NCBI GenBank assembly: GCA_020723305.1
Contig: DYJC01000012.1
Span: 20,580 to 84,579 of the forward strand
DNA: 64,000 nt
Reading direction: 5' to 3'
Origin: Desulfosudis oleivorans
GTDB taxonomy: Bacteria; Desulfobacterota; Desulfobacteria; Desulfobacterales; SURF-7
Part shown: positions 9,036 to 19,034 of the stretch, one piece after another
Numbering within the stretch: the first letter of the stretch is position 1
Layout: every line of letters begins with the position of its first letter
Position numbers and translations under genes: made by a program
The notes under the pieces: generated by a model
What the model was told of the DNA's origin: nothing
What the model saw: the letters and a program-made list of their open reading frames with translations, nothing else
Databases searched by the model: none

Positions 9036-9545
9036 TTAAAGTCCCTCCGGAAGATCAACAATCATCCGGTTGTTCTGTAAATCGATTTGCACTACAACGG
9101 ATTGTAATGCCGGAATCAGTTTTTCGTTCTCTGCGTCCCGAACCACATAAACATCATTGCTTTTGGTTTGAAAAATCGAAACGACTTTGCCCAGAGGAGC
9201 GCCATCTGTCTGAAATACTTCCAATCCAATGATTTCAAACCAGTAATGTTCGTTTGTTTCCAGATCAGGCAAGAGGGATTTCTCGATAAAGATTTCAGAC
9301 CCGATCAGTCTCTCGGCAGCGTCACGGCTATCGATTCTTGCAAGAATCAAGCGAAGGATGTTTTTATAGGGATGTCCCTCCTGTATTACGTAGCTTTCCT
9401 CTTTGCCATCTGGATCTCGCAATACAACTCGGTGACCGGATTTGAAGATTGATAGGGATTCAACATAAGGGTATAGCTTGAGGGCGCCTCGAATTCCATG
9501 CACGCCTATAATTTTACCCACGGACAAAAGATTATTTTTGGTCAT
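9036..9545 (-). CDS. rimM: ribosome maturation factor RimM
   Basis: Assists 30S assembly by binding S19. The 169-residue sequence starts MTKNNLLSVGKIIGVHGIRG, the RimM signature, and ends with the PRC-barrel part (HYWFEIIGLEVFQTDGAPLG, LIPALQSVVVQIDLQNNRM). I placed the start at the ATG at 9545, just after the khpA stop, because the longer frame adds 19 residues that translate the end of khpA. Confidence 0.94.
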   Translation of the reverse strand: MTKNNLLSVGKIIGVHGIRGALKLYPYVESLSIFKSGHRVVLRDPDGKEESYVIQEGHPYKNILRLILARIDSRDAAERLIGSEIFIEKSLLPDLETNEHYWFEIIGLEVFQTDGAPLGKVVSIFQTKSNDVYVVRDAENEKLIPALQSVVVQIDLQNNRMIVDLPEGL

Positions 9546-9549
9546 TCGG

Positions 9550-9780
9550 TCATTCGATAATTTCCAGTACCGTCCGCTTTTTAACTTTGGCAGATGCGGC
9601 ACTTAAAATTGTACGCATGGCGCGAGCGGTTCTGCCCTGTTTCCCGATTACCTTCCCTAAGTCCTCTTTTGCCACTTTCAGCTCCAGTACCGAAGTCTGA
9701 TTACCTTCAACCTCTGAAACCCGGACCTCCTGAGGGTTATCAACAAGTGCCTGTGCAATATACTCGATCAGATCTTTCAT
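9550..9780 (-). CDS. khpA: KH-domain RNA-binding protein KhpA
   Basis: A 76-residue single KH-domain protein. The core [18 protein letters not shown] contains the GxxG RNA-binding loop (GKQG). It begins [19 protein letters not shown]. In other bacteria the protein binds RNA with a KhpB partner and affects cell size; that role here is inferred from family. It lies between rpsP and rimM, the standard site. Confidence 0.93.
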   Translation of the reverse strand: MKDLIEYIAQALVDNPQEVRVSEVEGNQTSVLELKVAKEDLGKVIGKQGRTARAMRTILSAASAKVKKRTVLEIIE

Positions 9781-9826
9781 AGCTCATCTCCTTCGTTGGC
9801 GGTTGAGTAATTAGGAGTATCCAATG

Positions 9827-10081
9827 TTATACTGTTTCTGCAACAACACCTTTTGTTTTGATTAAGCTTTTTACTGTGTCCGTAGGGATTGCACCCTGAG
9901 CGACCCAATATTTTATACGGTCTTCCTTCAGGTTAACTTCTGCCGGATTGATCAATGGGTTATAGGTACCTACGATTTCCGTAAACCGTCCATCTCTGGG
10001 TGACTCACTATCTGTCACAACGATTCTGTAAAAAGGTTTTTTCTTTGCACCGTGTCTGGCCAATCTGATTTTCACTGCCAT
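9827..10081 (-). CDS. rpsP: 30S ribosomal protein S16
   Basis: Small-subunit protein needed for 30S assembly. The 84-residue protein starts [20 protein letters not shown] and continues with [17 protein letters not shown], both highly conserved. The start at 10081 follows AAAAGGAG; the longer frame upstream translates the ffh tail region and is not used. It follows ffh with a gap of 16 bp. Confidence 0.96.
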   Translation of the reverse strand: MAVKIRLARHGAKKKPFYRIVVTDSESPRDGRFTEIVGTYNPLINPAEVNLKEDRIKYWVAQGAIPTDTVKSLIKTKGVVAETV

Positions 10082-10097
10082 TTGATTTTTTCTCCTT

Positions 10098-11429
10098 TTA
10101 AAATGGAAGCATGCCCCGGCCAAGAGACCGCATGCCGCCTGTATTTAACTTTTTAATCATTTTAATCATCTGCGCATAATTTTTTAAAAGTTTGTTTACG
10201 TCCTGAACCTGGGTTCCACTCCCGTTTGCAATTCGTTTTCGTCTGCTTCCATTGATAATCGTGTGCCGCTCCCGCTCTTCCGGGGTCATGGAATTGATGA
10301 TCGCCTCGATTCGAACAAATTCCCTTTCGTCCACATCCAGCTTTTTAAAGTGTTTGTTGTTTGCCACACCAGGAATCATTTTGAGCAGGTCTTTTATGGA
10401 ACCCATTTTTCGAATCTGCACCATCTGGTCTTTAAAATCTTCAAGGGAAAATTGATTTTTTTTCAGCTTTTTTTCAAGTTCAATTGCCTTTTTTTCATCC
10501 ACCATATCCTGGGCTTTTTCAATCAGGGTGAGAACATCCCCCATCCCGAGAATTCTTGAAGACATTCGATCCGGGTGAAACGGCTCAAGATCTTTAAGTT
10601 TTTCACCGACACCTACAAATTTAACAGGTTTACCTGTCACTGCCTTGATAGAGAGTGCAGCTCCGCCTCGTGCATCGCCATCCATCTTGGTTAATATAAT
10701 ACCACCGATATCAAGGCGGTCATCAAAGGACTTGGCGATATTTACCGCATCTTGACCGGTCATGGCATCGGCAACGAGCAGGATATCGGATGGGGTTGCC
10801 GTCTCTTTGATTCGGCCTAGCTCATCCATTAATTTTTCATCAATGTGAAGCCTGCCGGCCGTATCCAGTATCAGGGTATCACAACCCGCCAGTCGTGCTG
10901 CATCTTTGGCATGGTGGCAGATGTCGACCGGGTTCATGTCGGTTGTTGATGGAAACACCGGTATAGACAGTTGTTCGCCCAGTTTGGTCAATTGGTCTAT
11001 AGCAGCCGGCCTGTAGACATCCGCAGGTACAAGGTACGGTTTTCTCCCACTATTCCGTAAAAAAACGGAAAGCTTTCCGGCAGTTGTTGTTTTACCAGAT
11101 CCCTGCAGGCCCACCAGCATGATTGAAACGGGTTTGGAACCGGAAAGGGATAAACTTTCATGCTCCGATCCCATCAATGCGGTAAGTTCTTCATTAACGA
11201 TTTTAATAAACTGCTGGCCCGGCGTGAGGCTGGATAGAACCTCCGTTCCCAAAGCTCTCCCTTTGATGTCCTCAATAAAAGTCTTTACAACTTTATAATG
11301 GACATCCGCCTCCAGAAGAGCCATACGGACTTCTTTCAATCCGGATTCTATATTTTTTTCATTGAGCTTACCCTGTCCTTTTAGATTTTTAAAGACAGTA
11401 TTCAGCTTTTCACTCAAATTATCAAACAT
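10098..11429 (-). CDS. ffh: signal recognition particle protein Ffh
   Basis: GTPase that binds signal peptides and 4.5S RNA and targets nascent membrane proteins with FtsY. The 443-residue protein has the N domain, the G domain with [14 protein letters not shown] (P loop), DTAGRLHID and [14 protein letters not shown], and the Met-rich M domain beginning at [13 protein letters not shown] and ending near [10 protein letters not shown]. It is the first gene of the minus-strand run; an AT-rich stretch of about 109 bp separates it from divergent rlmN and probably holds promoters for both. Confidence 0.97.
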   Translation of the reverse strand: MFDNLSEKLNTVFKNLKGQGKLNEKNIESGLKEVRMALLEADVHYKVVKTFIEDIKGRALGTEVLSSLTPGQQFIKIVNEELTALMGSEHESLSLSGSKPVSIMLVGLQGSGKTTTAGKLSVFLRNSGRKPYLVPADVYRPAAIDQLTKLGEQLSIPVFPSTTDMNPVDICHHAKDAARLAGCDTLILDTAGRLHIDEKLMDELGRIKETATPSDILLVADAMTGQDAVNIAKSFDDRLDIGGIILTKMDGDARGGAALSIKAVTGKPVKFVGVGEKLKDLEPFHPDRMSSRILGMGDVLTLIEKAQDMVDEKKAIELEKKLKKNQFSLEDFKDQMVQIRKMGSIKDLLKMIPGVANNKHFKKLDVDEREFVRIEAIINSMTPEERERHTIINGSRRKRIANGSGTQVQDVNKLLKNYAQMIKMIKKLNTGGMRSLGRGMLPF

Positions 11430-11538
11430 TCAGATACCTTGTATATCTTTATCTTACAGATTAAAACTAAACTGTTGAAATTAATATTTCACAAATGGTA
11501 TGTCAAGCAAAATAATACTTATCAGAAAGTGAGCAAAA

Positions 11539-12585
11539 TTGATTATCAAGAACGATATTAAAGACCTGACGAAAAATGAATTGGTACTATGGTTGCAGAA
11601 TAATGAAATTCAATCTTTTCGTGCAGGCCAGATTTTTAAATGGATTTACCTCCGTCAGGCTGACACCTTTGATAGCATGACCGATATCGGGAAAACAACC
11701 CGGGAGTTCTTATCTTCTTATTTTACTATTGAACGCCTTCATATTCATAAAATAGAACATTCGGTTGATGGTTCAAAAAAATACCTGTTTCAGCTACGGG
11801 ATGGAAACCACATAGAAACCGTTTTGATACCTGAAAAAAATCATCAGACACTCTGCATTTCGACCCAGGTTGGCTGCGCCCAGAATTGTAAATTCTGCCT
11901 TACGGCAAAAGATGGATTTGTTCGTAACCTCACAGCAGGAGAAATCCTGGCTCAGGTGAGGGATGTGAAAAATACCCTGAATCATCCAGAGCAGTTAAAA
12001 AATATCGTGCTGATGGGAATGGGTGAACCTCTTGCAAATTATGCCAATGTCATTAAAGCCCTTGATACGATGAGGGATGGTGATCATGGGCTGAAAATAT
12101 CTGCAAGAAAGATTACGATCTCCACAGCAGGACTTATCCATCAATTTTCGGCTTTGGGTCGAGATACAGATATTAATCTGGCTATATCATTAAATGCCAC
12201 AGATAACAATACCAGAAGCATGCTGATGCCCATAAATCGAAAATATCCCATAGAAGATTTGATCAAGGCATGCCAAAAATATCCCCTTGCTCCCCGGGAA
12301 AAAATCACTTTTGAATACATATTGATTCAGGGTGTCAATGATTCTCCTGCGGATGCAGAGCGGCTTATCAAACTGCTGAGACCTGTAAAATCAAAAATCA
12401 ATCTGATCCCGTTTAATGAACATCCGGAAAGTGAGTTGAAAAGACCGGATGATCAGGTGATCGATCATTTTCTGCAAAAGCTTCACGATGCTGGATATAC
12501 AGCCATTATCCGACACAGCAAAGGACAGGATATTTCAGCAGCCTGCGGCCAACTCAGGGCAAACCAAATCAATAAAAGTGATTAA
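11539..12585 (+). CDS. rlmN: 23S rRNA (adenine2503-C2)/tRNA (adenine37-C2)-methyltransferase
   Basis: Radical SAM enzyme that methylates C2 of A2503 in 23S rRNA and A37 in some tRNAs. The 348-residue protein has the cluster motif CAQNCKFCLTAK (CxxxCxxC), the GMGEPLANYANVIKAL motif, and the methyl-carrying cysteine near the C-terminus in SAACGQLR. The frame opens with TTG at 11539 after AGAAAGTGAG; no in-frame ATG lies near, so TTG is the likely start. Convergent with, and overlapping by four bases, the leucine-rich-repeat gene. Confidence 0.95.
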   Translation: MIIKNDIKDLTKNELVLWLQNNEIQSFRAGQIFKWIYLRQADTFDSMTDIGKTTREFLSSYFTIERLHIHKIEHSVDGSKKYLFQLRDGNHIETVLIPEKNHQTLCISTQVGCAQNCKFCLTAKDGFVRNLTAGEILAQVRDVKNTLNHPEQLKNIVLMGMGEPLANYANVIKALDTMRDGDHGLKISARKITISTAGLIHQFSALGRDTDINLAISLNATDNNTRSMLMPINRKYPIEDLIKACQKYPLAPREKITFEYILIQGVNDSPADAERLIKLLRPVKSKINLIPFNEHPESELKRPDDQVIDHFLQKLHDAGYTAIIRHSKGQDISAACGQLRANQINKSD

Positions 12586-13673
12586 AAACCAAGGGTATTT
12601 TCCCATTCTGTCGATCCGAAAATCGAGCGAAGGAAGCAGCTGCTGTCATCATCTTGGGTTAATGGAGTTGAAGTTCCATTACCGGAAGAACCCTGGGAGG
12701 TTTCCCAGTTTCCCCCTGTCTGTTTCTGATCCAGGAATGTTTGCAGTTCATCCGACACGGTTGTTGAAAAGTTGTTGTACCGAAAGTCGCTTCTGTCATC
12801 AATGAGGTTGATCAACAGCGTTATCTCTTCTGGAATTTGCCCTTGTAACCGGTTGTTTGAAATCAACAGGATGGTCAGGTTTTCAAGGTTGCCGATTTCC
12901 CTGGGAATGGGTCCGGTTAGCTGATTGTTGGACAAAGACAGGTAGGTCAACCCCGTAAGATCACCGATCTCAGCAGGAACTCCTCCGGTAAGTTCGTTAT
13001 TACTTAGGGAAAGATATTGGAGGTTGGTCAGGCTTCCAATTGAAACCGGGATTTCATCGTTCAACAGATTGTCGGACAAAGCCAGGCTTCTCAGAGCGGT
13101 CAGATTTCCGATATTGGACGGGATGCTACTGCCAAGTTGATTGCTGTCCAGCCATAGATCGGTCAGACCGGTCAGGTTGCTGATACCGGAAGGAATGCTT
13201 CCGGTCAGACGATTATTGGACAAGGACAGGTAGGTCAGATTCAAGAGAGAGCTGATTCCGGTCGGAATGGCTCCGGACAACTGATTGTCCGAAAGTGCCA
13301 GAAAAGTCAGCCCGGTCAATGAATGGATTGAAATCGGGATGGAACCGGTAAGGGAATTTCCATACAGTTTCATCACGGTCAGGTTTGACAGGTCTCCGAT
13401 GGAATCAGGGAGTTCCCCGGAAAGGTTGTTGGTATGTAAATCGATTTCAGTAATATAGTTATTCCCACTGTCACAGGTGATTCCATACCATGTATTTTCG
13501 GTTCCCGCATCTCCCAGCCAGTTTGATTTGTTCGTCCAGTTTGAGCCTCCTGTATTATTATAAAGATCAATCAAGGCATTCCTTTGGGCAGCTGGTATGG
13601 CTCCGTTAACAATCCGAAAGTGTCCTTCCGTCAGTAAAAACATGAAAAGAAAGGAGAAAATGAATCGTATCAT
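12582..13673 (-). CDS. secreted leucine-rich-repeat protein, plant-type repeats
   Basis: A 363-residue exported protein. It begins with a signal peptide (MIRFIFSFLFMFLLTEG), then an N-terminal cap that resembles plant LRR caps (LIDLYNNTGGSNWTNKSNW, WYGITCDS). About nine 24-residue repeats follow, of the type LTYLSLSNNQLTGPIPREIG. The C-terminus is a low-complexity acidic stretch followed by SSCFLRSIFGS. I chose the ATG at 13673 (AAGGA eight bases upstream) because the longer frame adds 53 residues with no signal-peptide logic. Such repeats usually bind proteins or glycans, but the ligand is unknown. Confidence 0.85.
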   Translation of the reverse strand: MIRFIFSFLFMFLLTEGHFRIVNGAIPAAQRNALIDLYNNTGGSNWTNKSNWLGDAGTENTWYGITCDSGNNYITEIDLHTNNLSGELPDSIGDLSNLTVMKLYGNSLTGSIPISIHSLTGLTFLALSDNQLSGAIPTGISSLLNLTYLSLSNNRLTGSIPSGISNLTGLTDLWLDSNQLGSSIPSNIGNLTALRSLALSDNLLNDEIPVSIGSLTNLQYLSLSNNELTGGVPAEIGDLTGLTYLSLSNNQLTGPIPREIGNLENLTILLISNNRLQGQIPEEITLLINLIDDRSDFRYNNFSTTVSDELQTFLDQKQTGGNWETSQGSSGNGTSTPLTQDDDSSCFLRSIFGSTEWENTLGF

Positions 13674-13848
13674 TTTTGGTATTCCTTTTTTGAAGGGATG
13701 ATGACTATGTATTGAATATTTTTCTGCGATGGGTGACACAATGATATCATACTGTGTGATAAAAATCATCAGTTTCTTGTCAAAATCTCTTGAGGATTTA
13801 AAATGTAGAGTGTTATGAAGACAATATATCATTCACTCAGGAGGAACC

Positions 13849-16005
13849 ATGAACGCAACCAGCAAAATCTGGAGAGACCGGCATGGTGTCTGCCATGTTG
13901 AGGGGGAAGAGAAGATAACGGTTTTTGAACTGATGGGATATGCCCATGGAAAAGACCGGGGAATGCAGATTCTTTTGATGCGAATTCTGGGACAGGGGCG
14001 TGCATCCGAAATTCTGGATTCAAGCGATGAAATGCTTGCAGTAGACACATTCTTCCGAAGGATGAACTGGACCGGGGACACTTCAGCGCAGATTGAAAAG
14101 CTGACTCCTGAAGCAAAAAACATCATTGAGTCCTATTGCAATGGCGTAAACCGTGCTTTTTCGGAAAAAATTCCTTGGGAGTTCAAACTTTTTGGATACA
14201 GGCCGGAACCCTGGAAAATTGAGGACTCGATTCTGATTGCCCGGATGATCGGCTATTTGACCCTGGCCCAGTCACAGGGTGAGATGGAAAGGTTTCTGAT
14301 TGAACTGGTCCAGGCAGGCATGGATGAAGCTCGTCTGAATGAGCTTTTCCCGGATATTGTTGGCGGACTGGATGTTAAACTGGTCAAACAGATCAAGCTT
14401 CAGGAAAGGCTTGTTCCTCCAACCTCCCTCTGGAATATAGCCGTCCCCGTGATGATGGCATCCAACAACTGGGCTGTTTCCGGAAAGAAGACAAAATCCG
14501 GAAAACCAATACTGGCAAATGATCCCCACCTGGAAGTCAACAGGCTCCCCAATGTCTGGTATGAGATGGCGTTAAAAATCGGAGACAAATATGCCATCGG
14601 CGGAACCATGCCCGGAGCGCCTGCCCTGCTGGTCGGTCGAAATCAGGATCTTGCATGGAGCGCGACCTATACCTTCATGGACGGAACCGATTCCTGGATT
14701 GAAAAGTGTAAAGAAGGCAAGTACTTTCGGGAACCGGACATGTGGGTGAAATTTACGGAGAGAAAAGAGATCATCAAACGGAAAAAAAAGGATCCGGTCA
14801 TTGTCACCTTCTATGAAAATATTCATGGCGTTCTCGAAGGAAATCCGTATCAGGAAGGATATTATATCTCCACAGCATGGGCACCGGCTTTTTCAGGAGC
14901 GATTTCCTTAAACAGCATTGTAGAGATAATTGGTGCAAAAACAGTAGGTCAGGGGATGGATCTGCTTGGCCGTATCGAGACTTCATGGAATTTTATCCTG
15001 GCGGACAGGGAAGGGAATATCGGGTATCAGATGTCCGGTCTGATGCCGAAACGGGGGGAAGGGATCAGCGGGTTTGTTCCGCTGCCGGGCTGGGAAAAGA
15101 AAAATGACTGGCAGGGTTTTGAAGACTACCGCGATCTGCCGCGATCCTATAACCCGGAATGCGGTTACCTGGTGACAACCAACCAGAACCTGAACCAATA
15201 CGGCAAGGTGAATCCCATCAATGTCGGGATGGGGCCATACCGTTCCGACCGGATCGAAGGCCTGCTTGCAGAAAAAAATGATATCGACTGTGATTACATG
15301 TATAAACTGCATTATGATGTCTATTCAACTCAGGCAGAATCCTTTATGGCGATTCTATCTTCCATGCTTCCGGATTCAAGACAGGCAGCCATACTGAAAA
15401 ACTGGAATTTTGAATATTCCGCGGATTCCGAAGGGGCATTTCTGTTTGACCGGTTTTATAAACAACTGTACCGGGATGTTTTTGGCTATAATGGTTTTGG
15501 CACGGATGTGGTGGATCATCTGGATCAGCACACCGGAATTTTCAATGATTTTTATATCAATTTTGACCGGATACTGCTTTCGGAAACATCATCCTGGTTT
15601 GGCGGACGGACTCGGGAGGAAATCTACCGGCAGGCAGCCGAAAAAGCGTTGAAATCCCTACCGGAAAAATGGGGAAATACCCGAAAAGTAATATTAAAAA
15701 ATATCATTTTTGACGGTAAGCTTCCAAAATTTTTAGGGTTTGACCGGGGTCCGATCACCATTATCGGAAGCCTCGCAACCCCCCATCAGGGGCAGATTTT
15801 TGAGAGTGCGGGTCGTCTCACCACGTTTGCACCCTCTTTCAGGATGGTGACGGATCTGTCTACCGATGAAATCCATACCAACATGGCCGGCGGACCATCT
15901 GACCGGAGGTTTTCAAAATGGTACTGTTCCGATCTGGAAAACTGGATAACCGGTAAATATAAAACGATTGATGTTAAACCGGAGCCGGAAAAACAGTTGT
16001 TTTAA
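13849..16005 (+). CDS. penicillin acylase family Ntn hydrolase
   Basis: A 718-residue member of the family that hydrolyses amide bonds (penicillins, acyl-homoserine lactones, other N-acyl compounds) after autocatalytic cleavage into two chains. The predicted nucleophile is Ser205 in ASNNWAVSGKKTKSGKP, followed by ILANDPHLEVNRLPNVWYEM, the conserved start of the beta chain. RNQDLAWSATYTFMDGTD is a further family block. There is no obvious signal peptide, whereas many relatives are periplasmic, so it may act in the cytoplasm. The start has AGGAGGAACC upstream. prpE follows after 23 bp, suggesting that a released acid is turned into a CoA ester (inference). Confidence 0.88.
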   Translation: MNATSKIWRDRHGVCHVEGEEKITVFELMGYAHGKDRGMQILLMRILGQGRASEILDSSDEMLAVDTFFRRMNWTGDTSAQIEKLTPEAKNIIESYCNGVNRAFSEKIPWEFKLFGYRPEPWKIEDSILIARMIGYLTLAQSQGEMERFLIELVQAGMDEARLNELFPDIVGGLDVKLVKQIKLQERLVPPTSLWNIAVPVMMASNNWAVSGKKTKSGKPILANDPHLEVNRLPNVWYEMALKIGDKYAIGGTMPGAPALLVGRNQDLAWSATYTFMDGTDSWIEKCKEGKYFREPDMWVKFTERKEIIKRKKKDPVIVTFYENIHGVLEGNPYQEGYYISTAWAPAFSGAISLNSIVEIIGAKTVGQGMDLLGRIETSWNFILADREGNIGYQMSGLMPKRGEGISGFVPLPGWEKKNDWQGFEDYRDLPRSYNPECGYLVTTNQNLNQYGKVNPINVGMGPYRSDRIEGLLAEKNDIDCDYMYKLHYDVYSTQAESFMAILSSMLPDSRQAAILKNWNFEYSADSEGAFLFDRFYKQLYRDVFGYNGFGTDVVDHLDQHTGIFNDFYINFDRILLSETSSWFGGRTREEIYRQAAEKALKSLPEKWGNTRKVILKNIIFDGKLPKFLGFDRGPITIIGSLATPHQGQIFESAGRLTTFAPSFRMVTDLSTDEIHTNMAGGPSDRRFSKWYCSDLENWITGKYKTIDVKPEPEKQLF

Positions 16006-16028
16006 ACCAACGGGAATAAGGAGGCCAC

Positions 16029-17936
16029 ATGACCAATCCCTATGAAGCGGCGTTTGAACAGTCGATCCATGATCCGGAAGGATTCTGGGCAAAGGCGGCA
16101 GAAGACTGCCACTGGTACAAGCGTTGGGACAAGGTTCTGGACGATTCGAACAAGCCTTTTTACCGCTGGTTTACCGGCGGCCGGATCAATACTTGCTACA
16201 ATGCACTGGACTATCACATTGACCAGGGACGGGGAGAAAATCTAGCCCTGATCTATGACAGCCCGGTGACGGATACGATCCGGAAATACACGTATACGGC
16301 ACTGCGTGATGAAGTGGCTGGTTTTGCGGGAGTACTAAGGGCCCATGGGGTGGAAAAAGGGGATCGGGTTTTGATTTACATGCCTATGATTCCGGAAGCA
16401 GCAGTGGCAATGCTGGCCTGTGCTCGTATCGGGGCGATTCATTCCGTTGTGTTCGGGGGGTTTGCGGCCATGGAACTGGCAACACGCATCAACGACGCCA
16501 AACCCAGAGTAATCGTGTCGGCTTCATGCGGCATTGAAGTGAAGAAGGTGATTCCCTACAAGCCGCTGCTGGATTCGGCGATCAGCATGAGCGCAAGCAA
16601 GCCGGAAAAATGTATTATTTTTCAGCGGTCCATGGAGAAAGCATCCATGGCAACCGGTCGGGATATTGACTGGTCAGAGGCCATGACGACAGCCTCGCCG
16701 GCAGATTGCGTTCCGGTAGCGGCCACAGATCCACTTTATATCCTGTATACCTCGGGAACTACGGGTCAGCCCAAGGGGGTGGTGCGGGACAATGGCGGTC
16801 ACGTGGTGGCGCTGAAGTGGAGCATGAAGAATATTTATGACATGGACATCGGAGATGTATTCTGGGCAGCCTCGGATGTGGGATGGGTTGTCGGACACAG
16901 CTATATTGTTTATGCCCCCCTGTTCAAAGGATGCACAACGGTTTTATTCGAGGGTAAACCAGTGGGAACACCGGATGCCGGGGTATTCTGGCGGGTGATT
17001 TCCGAGCATAAGGTCAAGGCCATGTTCACGGCGCCGACCGCTTTCCGGGCGATCAAGCGTGAGGACCCAAAGGCCGAACGGATGAAACAACACGATCTTT
17101 CTCACTTCAAGACTTTGTTTCTGGCGGGAGAAAGAACAGATCCCAACACATTGCACTGGGCGGAAGATGCCCTGAACGTGCCGGTAATAGATCACTGGTG
17201 GCAGACCGAAACAGGCTGGGCGATATGTGCCAACTGCATGGGGCTTCATGCGTTTCCGGTAAAAGAGGGGTCGCCCACCAAGCCGGCGCCGGGATGGAAC
17301 CTGCAGGTAGTGGATATTAGTAACAGACAAATGGCTGCGGGAGAAATCGGTGCCCTGGTTGTTAAGCTGCCGCTGCCGCCGGGGGCATTGCCTACTTTGT
17401 GGCAGAATGATGATCGGTATGTTGAGTCCTACCTGAAGGAGTTTCCCGGCTACTATAAAACGGCGGATGCAGGATTCATCGATTCGGACGGGTATGCCTT
17501 TGTGATGAGCCGAACGGATGACATCATCAATGTGGCCGGCCACCGGCTTTCCACAGGGGCCATGGAAGAGGTGCTTTCGGATCATCCGGATGTAGCGGAG
17601 TGTGCGGTTCTGGGGGTGGATGACGATCTCAAGGGTCAGGTTCCGGTTGGTTTTATGGTACTCAAGGCTGGAGTGAGCAAGCCGGACGAAGAGATCGTTA
17701 AAGAGGCAATCCGGATGATTCGGGATCGTATCGGTCCGGTTGCGGCCTTCAAGACAGCCTTGGTAGTCAAACGGTTGCCCAAGACCCGTTCGGGCAAGAT
17801 CCTGCGGGGCACGATCCAGAAGATCGCTGACAACAAGGAATACAAGGTGCCGGCAACAATCGATGATCCGACCACTCTGGATGAAATGGAAGCAGCCCTG
17901 AAAGACATTGGCTATGCCGGGGCCAGGAAGACCTGA
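16029..17936 (+). CDS. prpE: propionyl-CoA synthetase-type acyl-CoA ligase
   Basis: Activates propionate (or a similar short acid) to its CoA ester with ATP, giving AMP and pyrophosphate. The 635-residue ANL enzyme has YTSGTTGQPKGVVRDNGGH, whose last residues are characteristic of PrpE rather than acetyl-CoA synthetase, then WWQTETGW, MSRTDDIINVAGHRLS and the catalytic lysine in LPKTRSGKILRGT near the C-terminus. AAGGAGGCCAC precedes the ATG. It is probably co-transcribed with the Ntn hydrolase before it. Confidence 0.9.
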   Translation: MTNPYEAAFEQSIHDPEGFWAKAAEDCHWYKRWDKVLDDSNKPFYRWFTGGRINTCYNALDYHIDQGRGENLALIYDSPVTDTIRKYTYTALRDEVAGFAGVLRAHGVEKGDRVLIYMPMIPEAAVAMLACARIGAIHSVVFGGFAAMELATRINDAKPRVIVSASCGIEVKKVIPYKPLLDSAISMSASKPEKCIIFQRSMEKASMATGRDIDWSEAMTTASPADCVPVAATDPLYILYTSGTTGQPKGVVRDNGGHVVALKWSMKNIYDMDIGDVFWAASDVGWVVGHSYIVYAPLFKGCTTVLFEGKPVGTPDAGVFWRVISEHKVKAMFTAPTAFRAIKREDPKAERMKQHDLSHFKTLFLAGERTDPNTLHWAEDALNVPVIDHWWQTETGWAICANCMGLHAFPVKEGSPTKPAPGWNLQVVDISNRQMAAGEIGALVVKLPLPPGALPTLWQNDDRYVESYLKEFPGYYKTADAGFIDSDGYAFVMSRTDDIINVAGHRLSTGAMEEVLSDHPDVAECAVLGVDDDLKGQVPVGFMVLKAGVSKPDEEIVKEAIRMIRDRIGPVAAFKTALVVKRLPKTRSGKILRGTIQKIADNKEYKVPATIDDPTTLDEMEAALKDIGYAGARKT

Positions 17937-18066
17937 TTGTATCCAGCTGGTTTTGACTGGGATATCGGATTGCCGCCGCAACAGATTTATTTGTTTGGTT
18001 ACAGAAGATTTATAACCACGAATGATTCACCCGATGGTTTGCGATGGTGATCGTAGGGGGGTATTG

Positions 18067-18094
18067 TGTAGGGGCTTATTGCATACGCCCTTAC
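18067..18094. terminator. inverted repeat between prpE and miaA
   Basis: GTAGGGGC and GCCCTTAC form an 8-bp stem with one G-U pair around a short loop, in the space between convergent prpE and miaA. It could stop transcription in both directions or be a small dispersed palindrome; there is no clear T run. The flanking 17937-18066 contains no gene. Confidence 0.4.
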
Positions 18095-19026
18095 GGATTT
18101 TGAGGGAGAAAAGACCGGATTTCTTTGCGGATTTCTTCAACCCGGTCTTTCGTAAACCATTTGATTTCAGGGTCTGCTTTAAACCAGGTGAGCTGGCGTT
18201 TTGCATATCTTCGGGTATCCTGCTTCATGGTGTTCACTGCTTCATACCATGTGATTTTTCCGGAGAGATATGCCGCCATGTGCCGGTAACCTAAGGACTG
18301 CATGGATTTTAAATCGGCTGAATATCCCTTTCTGAGTAACTGTTCTACCTCTCCGAGAAGCCCCTGGTCCAGCATCATATCCACACGCTGGTTGATGCGG
18401 GCATACAGTGCTTCACGCTCGCATGAAAGACCGATTTTCAGCGCATGATACTTTTTCTCTGAAAACCGGTGCAGGTCGTGATAGGTGGAGATAGGTTTCC
18501 CGGTTGCTTCAAATATTTCAAGAGCCCTGATAATTCGAAAAGAATCATTGGGGTGGATTCTTGCCGCAGCCCGCGGGTCACATTCCGCAAGCTGTTTATG
18601 CAAAGCCTCTGATCCGAACTGGTCTGATTCCTTTCTGAAACGGCTTACCACTTCGACATCTGCCGGCCTTGCCCTGAACAGTCCGTGGATCAGGGCTTTG
18701 ATATACAGCCCGGTGCCTCCTACGATAAAAGGCAAACGGTTACTTTGTATAAGCGAGCGGATGACACTATCCGCTATTTTTGTAAAAGTGGCGGCATCAA
18801 AGGGTTCATCCGGATGGACGATATTGATCATATGGTGGGGAACCAGTTCCTGCTCCGTTCGTGTCGGCTTGGCGGTTCCAATATCCATTTTCCGATAGAC
18901 CTGCATGGAGTCGGCACTGACGATCTCTCCTGAAAACTCCTGGGAAAGTTGAATGGCTGTCGAGGTCTTGCCAATCCCTGTCGGCCCGCAAATGATAATG
19001 ATTTTTTGTGGATTTCCGGGTTGCAT
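18091..19026 (-). CDS. miaA: tRNA dimethylallyltransferase
   Basis: Adds a dimethylallyl group to N6 of A37 in tRNAs reading U-starting codons. The 311-residue protein begins with the P loop IIICGPTGIGKTSTAIQL, then SADSMQVYRKMDIGTAKP and IVGGTGLYIKALIHGLF, all specific to MiaA. It lies 8 bp downstream of the large FAD/Fe-S gene and is probably co-transcribed with it. Confidence 0.95.
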   Translation of the reverse strand: MQPGNPQKIIIICGPTGIGKTSTAIQLSQEFSGEIVSADSMQVYRKMDIGTAKPTRTEQELVPHHMINIVHPDEPFDAATFTKIADSVIRSLIQSNRLPFIVGGTGLYIKALIHGLFRARPADVEVVSRFRKESDQFGSEALHKQLAECDPRAAARIHPNDSFRIIRALEIFEATGKPISTYHDLHRFSEKKYHALKIGLSCEREALYARINQRVDMMLDQGLLGEVEQLLRKGYSADLKSMQSLGYRHMAAYLSGKITWYEAVNTMKQDTRRYAKRQLTWFKADPEIKWFTKDRVEEIRKEIRSFLPQNP

Positions 19027-19034
19027 AGATGATT

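Noticed and set aside
16944..17981. 345-codon minus-strand frame opposite prpE
   Set aside because: Antisense shadow of a strongly supported gene, with no known motif.
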